Source: an uncultured Clostridia bacterium | GTDB taxonomy: Bacteria > Bacillota > Clostridia > Oscillospirales > Acutalibacteraceae | Assembly: GCA_947631945.1 (NCBI GenBank) | Contig: CANRNI010000005.1 | Span: 1-64,000, forward strand | Direction: 5' to 3' | Length of the DNA: 64,000 bases | Shown: positions 25,771 to 32,793 of the stretch, one piece after another | Layout: each line of letters opens with the position of its first letter | Numbering within the stretch: the stretch's first letter is position 1 | Notes under the pieces: generated by a model | Told to the model about the DNA's origin: nothing | The model's database searches: none | What the model saw: only the letters and a program-made list of their open reading frames with translations | Position numbers and translations under genes: made by a program

Positions 25771-28087
25771 TTTCTGTTTCATCTCCGTTATCAATATTTG
25801 TACTGTAAGCAGGCTCGCTCTTTTCCCTCATCGCTTTTTCTATGCTTTCCGCGCTTTCCTTAGTGAGCGTCGCCGCTACAAGCTCTGCGGGAACAGGCTT
25901 TGCCTTCGCCGCTTTTTTTGCTGTCCGCTTGGATTTTCTGTCGGCTTTTTTTGCCGCTTTTTCATTTCTTATTCTTATGTTTTCAAGCATCGGTATTGTA
26001 AATTCAGTCGGACGCTTTACCTCGCGCCATCTGTAGGTCGTTTTGTTTATAAAACCTTCGCATACCACGAGCAGGGGAGTAAGGAACAAAATTATAACCA
26101 GAGCGCTTATTATCGAACCTCTCGCGAGCATCGCGCATATTGAACGCACAATATCTATATCGCATATCAGATAAACTCCGAATGTTGCGGCAAAGAAAAC
26201 GAGTGCGCTTTGGAACACCGACCTTAAAGCGGAATCTGCGGCTGTCTGCATCGCCTGTTTCTTTTCCGTTCCTTTTTGGAGTTCCTCTCGGAACCTTGTT
26301 GTGAGAAGTATTGCGTAATCGACTGTCGCTCCAAGCTGGACACAGCTTATAACGGTAGGCGTTATAAAGCATATTTCTTCGCCGGAAATAAATGATATCG
26401 CTATATTTATCCATATCGCAAGCTCAATTGACAGCACAAGTATGAACGGGACAGATACGGATTTAAAGATAATCGCTATCAGTATGAAAATCGCGGCGAT
26501 TGATATGATATTGGTTACTATAAAATCGCGGTTTGTAACTTCTATCAAATCTTTATACATCGGTCCTTCTCCCGTAAGCTTCGCATCGGTGTCGTATGTT
26601 TTGAGTATTGAGTTGAGCTTTTCGACCTGCGCATTTCCTTCGTCGGTAGCCGGAGAATACTCGGAGTTTATCATTATCATCTGTTTTCCGGCGGCCAAAA
26701 ACATGGATTTTACCGAATCGGGAATTATATCTTCCGAAAACGCCGTTCCCACTATTGAATTGAAGCCCAAAACGCTCGATACTCCGTCTGTTTCTTCAAG
26801 CTTATCGAGCAGCTCCAGTTTCTTGTTATCCGGAATGGAATCGTCAGTTATCGCGAAATATGAGCTTGCCATATTAAAATCGTCTTTAAGCACGTTAAGC
26901 GCTCCAATCGAGTCTATGGTATCCGGCACCGCGTTCATCATGTTGTAATACTTTTTAACGTTTGCCTGACCCAAATATGACGGTATAAGTAAAATTACAA
27001 AAATAACGGCAAAAATAGGACGGCATTTTATTGTTGCTTTATTTATTCCGTGGAAAGACGGTACAAGGCTTTTGTGCCTTGTTTTTTCAATAAGCTTTTC
27101 ACACAAAAGAATCAAAGCGGGAAGAACTATTACAACGGTAAGAATCCCCAAGAGTACGCCCTTTGCCATTACAAGTCCTATATCCATGCCCAGTTTAAGG
27201 CTCATAAAGCAAAGCGCGAGGAAACCGAATATTGTTGTAAGAGAACTGCCCGCGAGCGAGGTAAACGTACCCGTTATCGCCTTTGACATCGCGGCTTCTC
27301 TTGTCTTATACTTAGGCTTTTCCTCCGTGTATCTGTCCATGAGGAAAACCGAATAGTCCATGGTAACGCCCAATTGCAGTATCGCGGCTATTGATTGGGT
27401 AACAAACGATATCTGACCGAGCATGAAATTTGTTCCCATGTTATAAATAACGGCGATACCCAGCGCCAAAAGCAGTACGAACGGGAGAACAAAGGATTCC
27501 ATGGTAAAGCTTAAGGCTAAAAGCGCGAGAGCTATCGCAACGGCTATAAATTTAGGCGATTCCTGTTCGGTAAGAGCGCTTAAATCGTGCGTCATTGCCG
27601 CCGTTCCGCTCATAAGACACTGTTTTCCGAGCAGTCCTTTTATTTGGCTTATCGTTTCAAGCGTTTCTTTTGACGCGCCGGGGGTTTTAAACTGCACTAT
27701 CATAAGAGTGCTGTCGCCCTCGTCGTTGTAGACCATAGATGAAACAGAATCGGGAAGCATTGAAATCGGAATCGGGGAATCCATTACGGAGCCGAGCCAC
27801 AGCACGCTTTTTACCGATTCAAGCTCCGATATATCCGTTTCGAGCTTCTCCATACTGTCCCAGGATATCCCCTGCATGACTATAATAGACATTGAAGCTT
27901 CTCCGAAATCCTCGTCAAGAATATTGATTCCTTTTACAGAGTCGAGGTCGTCGGGCAGATACGAAAGAATATCGTAGTTTACAGGTGTCAAAATAAAGCC
28001 CAGTATCGACGGAATCAAAAGTATTGCCGCGGCGGCAAGTACGGTTTTCGGATGCTTCGTTATCCATTTTGCCAATCTGTTTATCAA
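25760..28087 (-). CDS. MMPL/RND-superfamily transporter
   Basis: The 775-residue protein is built of two similar halves. Each has one helix, a large extracytoplasmic loop and a five-helix bundle, as in the MMPL (mycobacterial membrane protein large) group of RND transporters. Conserved stretches are GVTMDYSVFLMDRYTEE in the first half and GATVDYAILLTTRFREE in the second, where the Asp residues carry the proton relay. The basic C-terminal tail is rich in Lys and Ala. Substrates may be lipids or peptides, not determined. AAGGAG abuts the outermost TTG (28096); TTG 28087, 9 bases downstream, is better placed, so a TTG start is likely either way. Confidence 0.85.
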   Translation of the reverse strand: MINRLAKWITKHPKTVLAAAAILLIPSILGFILTPVNYDILSYLPDDLDSVKGINILDEDFGEASMSIIVMQGISWDSMEKLETDISELESVKSVLWLGSVMDSPIPISMLPDSVSSMVYNDEGDSTLMIVQFKTPGASKETLETISQIKGLLGKQCLMSGTAAMTHDLSALTEQESPKFIAVAIALALLALSFTMESFVLPFVLLLALGIAVIYNMGTNFMLGQISFVTQSIAAILQLGVTMDYSVFLMDRYTEEKPKYKTREAAMSKAITGTFTSLAGSSLTTIFGFLALCFMSLKLGMDIGLVMAKGVLLGILTVVIVLPALILLCEKLIEKTRHKSLVPSFHGINKATIKCRPIFAVIFVILLIPSYLGQANVKKYYNMMNAVPDTIDSIGALNVLKDDFNMASSYFAITDDSIPDNKKLELLDKLEETDGVSSVLGFNSIVGTAFSEDIIPDSVKSMFLAAGKQMIMINSEYSPATDEGNAQVEKLNSILKTYDTDAKLTGEGPMYKDLIEVTNRDFIVTNIISIAAIFILIAIIFKSVSVPFILVLSIELAIWINIAISFISGEEICFITPTVISCVQLGATVDYAILLTTRFREELQKGTEKKQAMQTAADSALRSVFQSALVFFAATFGVYLICDIDIVRSICAMLARGSIISALVIILFLTPLLVVCEGFINKTTYRWREVKRPTEFTIPMLENIRIRNEKAAKKADRKSKRTAKKAAKAKPVPAELVAATLTKESAESIEKAMREKSEPAYSTNIDNGDETENEE

Positions 28088-28101
28088 GGTTCTCAACTCC
28101 T

Positions 28102-28280
28102 TTAAGGGAATACCGCATAATTATTGTCGTGCATATGTGCCAAGAGATTTTTCGTCAGATTGACAAAAATGACGCAGGAATACTGACGTATTTCAAGGAG
28201 TTTTTGGCAAAAATGGCGGGAAATCTCGGTGCAGATGCGCGGCAAAGGCGGTAGCCGTTAATTGTGCGGTGTTGCCTTAA
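28102..28280 (-). repeat. Type I miniature repeat, full length (179 bp)
   Basis: It is bounded by TTAAGGGAATACCGCATAAT and ATTGTGCGGTGTTGCCTTAA. It is inverted relative to the copies at 45983, 53381 and 56766. Its arms are imperfectly complementary over most of the length, so the element can fold on itself. It sits just upstream of the MMPL start and therefore in its promoter or leader region. The 190 bases after it, to the next promoter, show nothing recognisable. Confidence 0.85.
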
Positions 28281-28473
28281 TCATATTTTTCCTGTATTAT
28301 CGTCTTTGATTATTAACCAAATATGAACAAAACGCAGTTTCGTTAAAAATTTGTTTTAAAATATTTAGCGGTAAATCATCGTTTTTTTATACAAATTGAC
28401 TTTGACGGAGCATATCGTAAAAATCAGGCGGTTTTTTATTGTAGCAGATTTATAAAAAAATTTAAAAAAACTC

Positions 28474-28502
28474 TTGACAAAACACACAAACGTTCTTATA
28501 AT
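28474..28502 (+). promoter_or_regulatory. Consensus sigma-A promoter of the phage-derived cassette
   Basis: Exact consensus -35 TTGACA (28474-28479), a 17-nt spacer and exact -10 TATAAT (28497-28502). A partly palindromic CGAACATTTGTACC (28518-28531) lies 15-28 bases downstream of the -10 element, roughly over the transcription start, and resembles a Gram-positive LexA box with two mismatches. Confidence 0.75.
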
Positions 28503-28535
28503 GCATTACGGTAAGGGCGAACATTTGTACCAATC

Positions 28536-28575
28536 GTATGCGGACGCATTAATTCGGTTCTCCGCGTCCGCATAC
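28536..28575 (+). promoter_or_regulatory. 12-bp leader hairpin
   Basis: GTATGCGGACGC (28536-28547) and GCGTCCGCATAC (28564-28575) pair perfectly around a 16-nt loop, just before the SD GAGGAGAG. There is no T-run, so this is not a terminator. It may stabilise the mRNA 5' end or bind a regulator. Confidence 0.6.
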
Positions 28576-28603
28576 AAAAAAGAAAAATAGAGGAGAGATT
28601 AAA

Positions 28604-29005
28604 ATGAGGTCTGTTTACTACGGTGAAATTACGGCAGCCGATAAAAAAAGCGCCTCCATGTTCAGGAAGGTTGATTATGAGTGCGCTCAGTGTCTTTATG
28701 AAGCCGGAAAAATAGCGACATATGACGTTCTTGACGCCGTTATTGAAAACGAACTCACACCGTCGGAAAGAGATGCTGTGAGAATGTATTGGTTCAAAAA
28801 TATGAAAATATCTAAAATAGCGGAATTGTCCGGAACTACATATGATTATATCAGGAGGGTTTTAAAAAGAGCCGAAAAGAAAATTTATACAAGTCTTAAA
28901 TATGTGGTCCTTCACGATTACATGATATGCGGAAAAACAGATGCTCCCGAGAATTTTCATTTTAAAATCATTAACTGTGTAGACGGGAGGGAGCTGATAT
29001 CATGA
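28604..29005 (+). CDS. Phage-type sigma-region-4-like regulator
   Basis: This 133-residue protein has a helix-turn-helix resembling sigma-70 region 4: LTPSERDAVRMYWFKNMKIS followed by KIAELSGTTYDYIRRVLKRAEKKIY (about residues 62-105). Phage late-transcription regulators of this kind (ArpU- and sigma-like) are common in Firmicute prophages. It is the first gene after a strong promoter and leader hairpin. Its end overlaps the next ORF by 4 bases, so it is translationally coupled to the cassette. It may control the cassette or a helper prophage; the target is unknown. Confidence 0.65.
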   Translation: MRSVYYGEITAADKKSASMFRKVDYECAQCLYEAGKIATYDVLDAVIENELTPSERDAVRMYWFKNMKISKIAELSGTTYDYIRRVLKRAEKKIYTSLKYVVLHDYMICGKTDAPENFHFKIINCVDGRELIS

Positions 29006-29247
29006 AACAATCGCTTTATGAAATGGCAAAAGGTTATGATGACGCTATAGAACAGCTTGAACTGTCTTTGGCTAAGGCAAAAATAAAATTCAGAAAAGCC
29101 AAGCTTGAATTAAAGGAAGACGAGTGTCAAAAGCTTTTGAGACTTATTGAGATTTACCGTGAGGAGCTGCGCGATATGAAAATTGTTTCGGATACGCTCA
29201 AGCATTATTATGACCGTGATGTCGATGTCAGGAGGCCGGCTATATGA
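29002..29247 (+). CDS. Small coiled-coil protein of a phage-like cassette
   Basis: The 81-residue, highly charged helical protein (Lys/Glu-rich, with leucines at heptad spacing from about 18 to 68) has no recognised domain. ATG 29002 overlaps the previous stop as ATGA, and its own stop overlaps the next start the same way, which strongly supports translation. Position between a sigma-like regulator and beta-rich structural-looking proteins suggests a phage accessory role, possibly scaffold or regulatory. No membrane segment or signal peptide. Confidence 0.65.
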   Translation: MKQSLYEMAKGYDDAIEQLELSLAKAKIKFRKAKLELKEDECQKLLRLIEIYREELRDMKIVSDTLKHYYDRDVDVRRPAI

Positions 29248-29570
29248 TTATTAACAGGCTTATTGTGCCGGAGGGCAATTATCTTACGTTTACGTTGAAC
29301 CATAAAGTGGGCGGAGAAGTATATGAACTGAAGCCCGGCGAGACGTATTATATGAAAATCGCCGCGTCAGCCGCTCCTACGCAATCACTTCTCCAGTTTA
29401 TAACGTCCGATAACAGCTTCAATTTGTCTCCCGAGCTTGACGAGGGAAGATATGTATTTGAGATAGGAGTAAAGGATTCAAGGGGTTTTGACAATATAAT
29501 CCTTCCCGCTCTCGATGACAGAAGGTGCGCTCTCAACGAGCTTATCGTATTGAAAAGACTGGAAGATTAA
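29244..29570 (+). CDS. Beta-rich phage-like protein, unknown function
   Basis: The 108-residue protein is predicted mainly beta: IVPEGNYLTFTLNHKVGGEV, LKPGETYYMKIAAS, LSPELDEGRYVFEIGVKDSRGF. The pattern of short strands ending in a value-definition motif recalls the N-terminal domains of phage baseplate or upper-tail proteins in Gram-positive phages, but I cannot assign a family. ATGA overlap with the preceding gene, and SD GGAGG about 8 bases before the start. Confidence 0.6.
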   Translation: MIINRLIVPEGNYLTFTLNHKVGGEVYELKPGETYYMKIAASAAPTQSLLQFITSDNSFNLSPELDEGRYVFEIGVKDSRGFDNIILPALDDRRCALNELIVLKRLED

Positions 29571-29596
29571 AAAAGGAATGAATAAGGGAAAATTAT

Positions 29597-29851
29597 ATGA
29601 ATAAATGTCACATCGACGCGTTTATAGATACCGAAACCATAGACGCGTATACATATCCGTCAGGTCCGAGAGGCGTAGGGATAAAGTCCATCACTCAGGA
29701 CGAAAATAATATAGTAATTACGTACGATGACGGCGCAAACTCCGTTCTTGAGTTTCCCTCCTGGTGGTTCGGCACAAGAGCGGATTACAACAAGTTAAGT
29801 CCGAGCGAAAGAGCAAAATACTATATTTACTTTATAGAGGAGGGTACATGA
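29597..29851 (+). CDS. Small phage-like protein, unknown function
   Basis: The 84-residue protein has a conserved-looking core: TYPSGPRGVGIKSITQDENN, then ITYDDGANSVLEFPSWWFGT with a tryptophan pair, and a C-terminal amphipathic helix. No family recognised. A short gap (26 bases, containing GGGAAA) follows the previous gene, and the stop overlaps the next gene as ATGA. It belongs to the same transcript as the regulator and the lysis genes. Confidence 0.6.
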   Translation: MNKCHIDAFIDTETIDAYTYPSGPRGVGIKSITQDENNIVITYDDGANSVLEFPSWWFGTRADYNKLSPSERAKYYIYFIEEGT

Positions 29852-30000
29852 TAATGTTTTTGCATAATGGAAAGGAATATTATCCCCTTGAGATAAGAAA
29901 AATCATGGGACAGAACGAAAAAATAATATATGACCGTGACAAAAGAGGAAAATCATATGTATATATCGCGGTCGAAAGTAAAAAAGAAGGGTATGAATAA
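29848..30000 (+). CDS. 50-residue phage-like protein
   Basis: A short ORF begins MIMFLHNGKEYYPLEIRKIM at ATG 29848, which overlaps the previous stop (ATGA) and follows GAGGAGGG, a strong SD. A longer frame from 29764 exists but runs inside the previous gene. The next gene starts on the very next base after the stop (TAAATG). Function unknown. Compact packing with both neighbours is the main evidence that it is real. Confidence 0.6.
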   Translation: MIMFLHNGKEYYPLEIRKIMGQNEKIIYDRDKRGKSYVYIAVESKKEGYE

Positions 30001-30714
30001 ATGGCAGGCTATTTTAATTTAACGCTCGATACAACCGCTCCTTCTGGAGTTACTGTAAAAATTAACGGTGATGAAGAAAAAACAAACTCCACGGCTGTCA
30101 TGCTGACAATAACCTGTTCCGACGCGGACACGTCGGGATATCAAATGAAAATATGGGGAACGTCGGACGCGCAGTCGGAGGATTCCGCCGAATGGGAAAC
30201 GTTTGCGAATGAGAAAAGCGCAACGCTTCCCGCAGGCGACGGCATAAAAACCGTATATGTCAAGGTTCGCGACGACGTATGGAACGAATCGGCCGCCGTT
30301 TCCGATACAATAAAGATTTATACTAACGTTCCCGTTGTAAACATCATCGGTCCGAACGTCACAAAAATATCCAATGTCAGCGGTAAAAACGTAACAACGC
30401 TTCAATTTACAGTAGGAGGCGACGTATCCGAATTTAAGGTTATGGTGGTGGAGAATATCAACGATTCGCATGATTCCGCGACAAATAAGCCCATTCCGAT
30501 AGCCGGAGGCTCGAGTTTTGATTCGAGCGGGTCGGTAACCGATTTTACCCCCGACAATACGTATCTTGCCGGCACAAACGGCTGGCTGATGATAGGAGAT
30601 CCGTGTAACTTAACTCTGTACGGCGCGGATATTCTGTCAGCTTCACCGGGTGACGGCGTAAAAATAATAAAAATATTTGCAAAAGACCTCGACAGCGGTA
30701 ACTGGAGTTTGTAA
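30001..30714 (+). CDS. Ig-like/beta-sandwich protein of the phage cassette
   Basis: The 237-residue protein has no signal peptide. Residues 1-110 (TLDTTAPSGVTVKINGDEEK, then MLTITCSDADTSGYQMKIWG and IKTVYVKVRDDVWN) match the repeat type seen in phage tail-fibre or appendage proteins of gut Clostridia, where Ig-like modules begin with DTTAPSG. The second half continues as another beta domain. It probably binds a surface ligand or decorates a particle. It starts immediately after the preceding stop. A gap of about 520 bases without a gene of normal size, holding the toxin-antitoxin-like module, follows it. Confidence 0.55.
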   Translation: MAGYFNLTLDTTAPSGVTVKINGDEEKTNSTAVMLTITCSDADTSGYQMKIWGTSDAQSEDSAEWETFANEKSATLPAGDGIKTVYVKVRDDVWNESAAVSDTIKIYTNVPVVNIIGPNVTKISNVSGKNVTTLQFTVGGDVSEFKVMVVENINDSHDSATNKPIPIAGGSSFDSSGSVTDFTPDNTYLAGTNGWLMIGDPCNLTLYGADILSASPGDGVKIIKIFAKDLDSGNWSL

Positions 30715-30882
30715 TATGCCGACAGAAATAATACGCGGGAAATAACAGCCTTAGCTGCCGAATATGAAAAAATATATCAAATTCAACTGACAGAAAAGAC
30801 GACCGCGTATTGCCCGATTAAAAAACATTGGACTGAAAAAGCGGGCTTTGCGCGGTCAAAAACAAATGCGGCAATTTACGGC

Positions 30883-30911
30883 TTGACAAAAAATGCCGAA
30901 TAATTTAATAT
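30883..30911 (+). promoter_or_regulatory. Strong promoter of the small toxin-like gene
   Basis: -35 TTGACA (30883-30888), a 17-nt spacer and -10 TAATAT (30906-30911). A 9-bp hairpin, GACTGCGGA...TCCGCAGTC (30915-30938), lies at the predicted RNA 5' end. Confidence 0.7.
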
Positions 30912-30996
30912 ATTGACTGCGGAGCAAAATCCGCAGTCAAGAGGTTTACTGAGAATAGGCGGTTAGTGTATTTCCTCCGAAAGGAGGTGGATACAT

Positions 30997-31086
30997 ATGA
31001 TTTTAACACTTACATTTTATGTAGGAAGAAGAACAGTAACGTTCCAAATTCGTGTTAAAAGCAACAACCGCCACTCTGCAAAGTGA
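30997..31086 (+). CDS. 29-residue type I toxin-like peptide
   Basis: The ORF begins MILTLTFYVGRRTVTFQIRV and ends with a basic, polar tail (KSNNRHSAK). A hydrophobic/beta-branched N-terminal half plus a positively charged end is like several Firmicute type I toxins, though it is short and weaker as a membrane helix. The SD AGGAGG lies 9 bases upstream and is buried in CCTCC-GAAA-GGAGG, a 5-bp stem closed by a GNRA tetraloop, as expected for a transcript kept translationally silent. The stop codon lies within the terminator hairpin, and a convergent antisense promoter is at 31155-31183. The alternative is a leader peptide. No homology search was possible. Confidence 0.55.
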   Translation: MILTLTFYVGRRTVTFQIRVKSNNRHSAK

Positions 31087-31112
31087 CGGTTGTTAACAAT
31101 TTTCTTTTTTAA
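31063..31112 (+). terminator. Terminator overlapping the toxin-like stop codon
   Basis: AACAACCGCCACT (31063-31075) and AGTGACGGTTGTT (31082-31094) form a 13-bp stem with one mismatch, followed by a T-rich TTTTCTTTTTT. The antisense transcript would run through the same hairpin, so it may act in both directions. Confidence 0.7.
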
Positions 31113-31148
31113 TGACCAGTCACTAACCGCTTTAAACGGTTACCTCTT
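31063..31148 (-). ncRNA. Putative antisense (antitoxin) RNA
   Basis: A consensus promoter on the minus strand predicts transcription from about 31148 leftward into the shared hairpin at 31094-31063, an RNA of roughly 80-90 nt complementary to the 3' end of the toxin-like mRNA. Its 5' part contains TAACCG-TTTAAAG-CGGTTA, a small stem-loop. Existence of the transcript is predicted, not shown. Confidence 0.5.
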
Positions 31149-31154
31149 GACTTT

Positions 31155-31183
31155 ATTATATTACATTCAAAAATTTTTGTCAA
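31155..31183 (-). promoter_or_regulatory. Consensus sigma-A promoter of the antisense RNA
   Basis: On the minus strand an exact TTGACA (31183-31178), a 17-nt spacer and an exact TATAAT (31160-31155). There is no minus-strand ORF of note downstream, so the product is probably an RNA. Confidence 0.75.
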
Positions 31184-31235
31184 GTCATGATACGAAAGTA
31201 TTGTGACTTTTTATTTTATGAAAGGAGAAATTTAT

Positions 31236-32021
31236 ATGTCAAAAACAGTATTGGCAAAAGGAATAGACGTATCAAACGCAGGACAGGGTAAAATAGCGGA
31301 TTGGTCAAAGGTTGCAAAAAACATTGATTTCGCAATACTCAAAATCGGGAACGGTTACCAAAGTGAAAAAAACGTCGCTGACGTTCAGTTTAATACGAAT
31401 GCGAACGCCTGCGAAAAGTACGGCATACCTTACGGCGTATATCTCTACCAGTATTTTACAACAACAGACAAGGCGAGAGAAGCGGCGGAGTTTGTTATCG
31501 GCTTGCTCAAAGGCAAAAAGCCTACATATCCCGTATTCCTTGACATTGAGGAACAGAAGGTTGCGAATCTCGGTAAAGCGAAAATTTTGGAGCTTTCAAA
31601 AACGTTCTGCTATTATATTGAGAAAGCGGGTTACACCTACGGCACTTACTGCAACACAAGCTGGTACAACGCATATCTTACCGATAAATGGTACGACAAC
31701 AAGGTCAAATGGCTCGCACAGTACTACGATTATGTAACCTACAAGGGAAAATACGATATCTGGCAGTACAGCAGCAAGGGCAAAGTTCCCGGTATAAACG
31801 GTAACGTCGATATGAATTTCTGTTATATGTCGTTTTTGAAAGGCGATGTTGACGGAGACGGAAAAGTAACGGCGGCAGATGCGAGAAAAATTCTCAGAAT
31901 ATCGGCGAGTCTTGAAAAGGCAAGTGGTCAGACAGCTGAAAACGCCGATGTTAACGGCGACGGCACAATTAATGCGGCAGACGCGAGAGAAGCGCTTCGT
32001 AAGGCGGCCGAATTAGAGTAA
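31236..32021 (+). CDS. GH25 lysozyme (endolysin) with C-terminal dockerin
   Basis: The protein has 261 residues. Residues 1-195 form a glycoside hydrolase family 25 muramidase with Asp11 in AKGIDVSN and Asp102-x-Glu104 in FLDIEEQ as predicted catalytic acids, and WLAQYYDY and IWQYSSKGKVPGINGNVDMN as family blocks. Residues 202-261 carry two calcium-binding dockerin repeats, GDVDGDGKVTAADARKILR and ADVNGDGTINAADAREALR. No signal peptide is seen, so release through the following holin is likely. A dockerin replaces the usual SH3 or LysM wall-binding module. ATG 31236 has AAGGAG at 8 bases; the TTG-initiated longer frame is unlikely. Confidence 0.9.
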   Translation: MSKTVLAKGIDVSNAGQGKIADWSKVAKNIDFAILKIGNGYQSEKNVADVQFNTNANACEKYGIPYGVYLYQYFTTTDKAREAAEFVIGLLKGKKPTYPVFLDIEEQKVANLGKAKILELSKTFCYYIEKAGYTYGTYCNTSWYNAYLTDKWYDNKVKWLAQYYDYVTYKGKYDIWQYSSKGKVPGINGNVDMNFCYMSFLKGDVDGDGKVTAADARKILRISASLEKASGQTAENADVNGDGTINAADAREALRKAAELE

Positions 32022-32030
32022 GGAAAGCAA

Positions 32031-32303
32031 ATGGAACAGGAAAGTATACTGCAAAGATTGACAATAGTCGAACAAGAGGTAAAATCGGCGCGGTGCCAAA
32101 TTGATGAAATGAAAAATGTGATAAACTCAATTTATGAGCTTACGTCGGAAGTTAAACATATGCGTACTGATTTAAACAAAATACAGACGGATTTAGACAC
32201 TGTGAAAGACCGTCCGGCAAAACGCTATGAGCTTGTAATAACAACTTTAATAACGGCGTTTGTAAGCGGCATTATGGGGTTTGTTCTGTCGATAATTATT
32301 TAA
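32031..32303 (+). CDS. XhlA-like holin-associated membrane protein
   Basis: The 90-residue protein has an N-terminal coiled coil (about 1-65, VEQEVKSARCQIDEMKN and KHMRTDLNKIQTDLDTVKD) and one C-terminal transmembrane helix (about 68-90). This is the layout of XhlA-type proteins of phage lysis cassettes, which act with a holin and an endolysin in membrane disruption. It sits between the lysozyme (10-base gap) and the holin (22-base gap), with GGAAAG as SD. The assignment rests on topology and context. Confidence 0.7.
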   Translation: MEQESILQRLTIVEQEVKSARCQIDEMKNVINSIYELTSEVKHMRTDLNKIQTDLDTVKDRPAKRYELVITTLITAFVSGIMGFVLSIII

Positions 32304-32325
32304 GTAAGAAAGGGGGAGATATTAT

Positions 32326-32577
32326 ATGGATATTTTAAATTATATAACGGAAAACGCGCTTGTGCTTATTCCCGTACTGATTATAATCGGTCAGATACTT
32401 AAAAACATTCAGAAGATTCCCGACAAGTGGATACCCGTTATTCTTTTGCCACTCGGCGTCGTCGGAGCTATGGCTCTCGGCGGTTGGACGTTCGACAGCG
32501 CGATACAGGGTATACTTGTAACGGGCGCGGCGGTTTACGGGAATCAAATTGTTAAACAGTTCAAGAAAAACGAATAA
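32326..32577 (+). CDS. Phage holin (Holin_5_2-like)
   Basis: The 83-residue protein has two to three hydrophobic segments (about 11-25, 38-55 and 62-74) and a basic, charged C-terminus (KQFKKNE). The KIPDKWIPVILLPLGVVG stretch is typical of small phage holins related to Phage_holin_5_2. It would form membrane lesions to release the GH25 lysozyme. A very good SD (GGGGGAG) lies upstream, and a terminator at 32646 ends the cassette. Confidence 0.8.
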   Translation: MDILNYITENALVLIPVLIIIGQILKNIQKIPDKWIPVILLPLGVVGAMALGGWTFDSAIQGILVTGAAVYGNQIVKQFKKNE

Positions 32578-32645
32578 CGAAAAATCAGAATCATAATATT
32601 TTATCAAAAGTATAACAAAACCAAACAGATAAAAACATATTTTCT

Positions 32646-32673
32646 CTCCCGATTAATTTCGGGAGGGATTTTT
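32646..32673 (+). terminator. Intrinsic terminator of the lysis cassette
   Basis: CTCCCGA (32646-32652) and TCGGGAG (32659-32665) form a 7-bp stem, followed by GGATTTTT. Confidence 0.75.
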
Positions 32674-32793
32674 CAGTCATATTTATATTGATAAAAATTT
32701 ATAAAAATCATATTTTTGGGCTGTTAAATCGGTTAAAACTATGCTATACTGTTTTATAATGGAAAATATATGCATTTTGAAAGGCTGATTAAA

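Noticed and set aside
28536-28575. Leader hairpin considered as an attenuating terminator
   Set aside because: The stem is perfect but followed by an A-rich tract and the SD, without a T-run on the plus strand.
30716-30745. Nine-codon ORF after the Ig-like protein
   Set aside because: It has no SD of its own beyond the preceding coding sequence and no supporting feature; considered chance.
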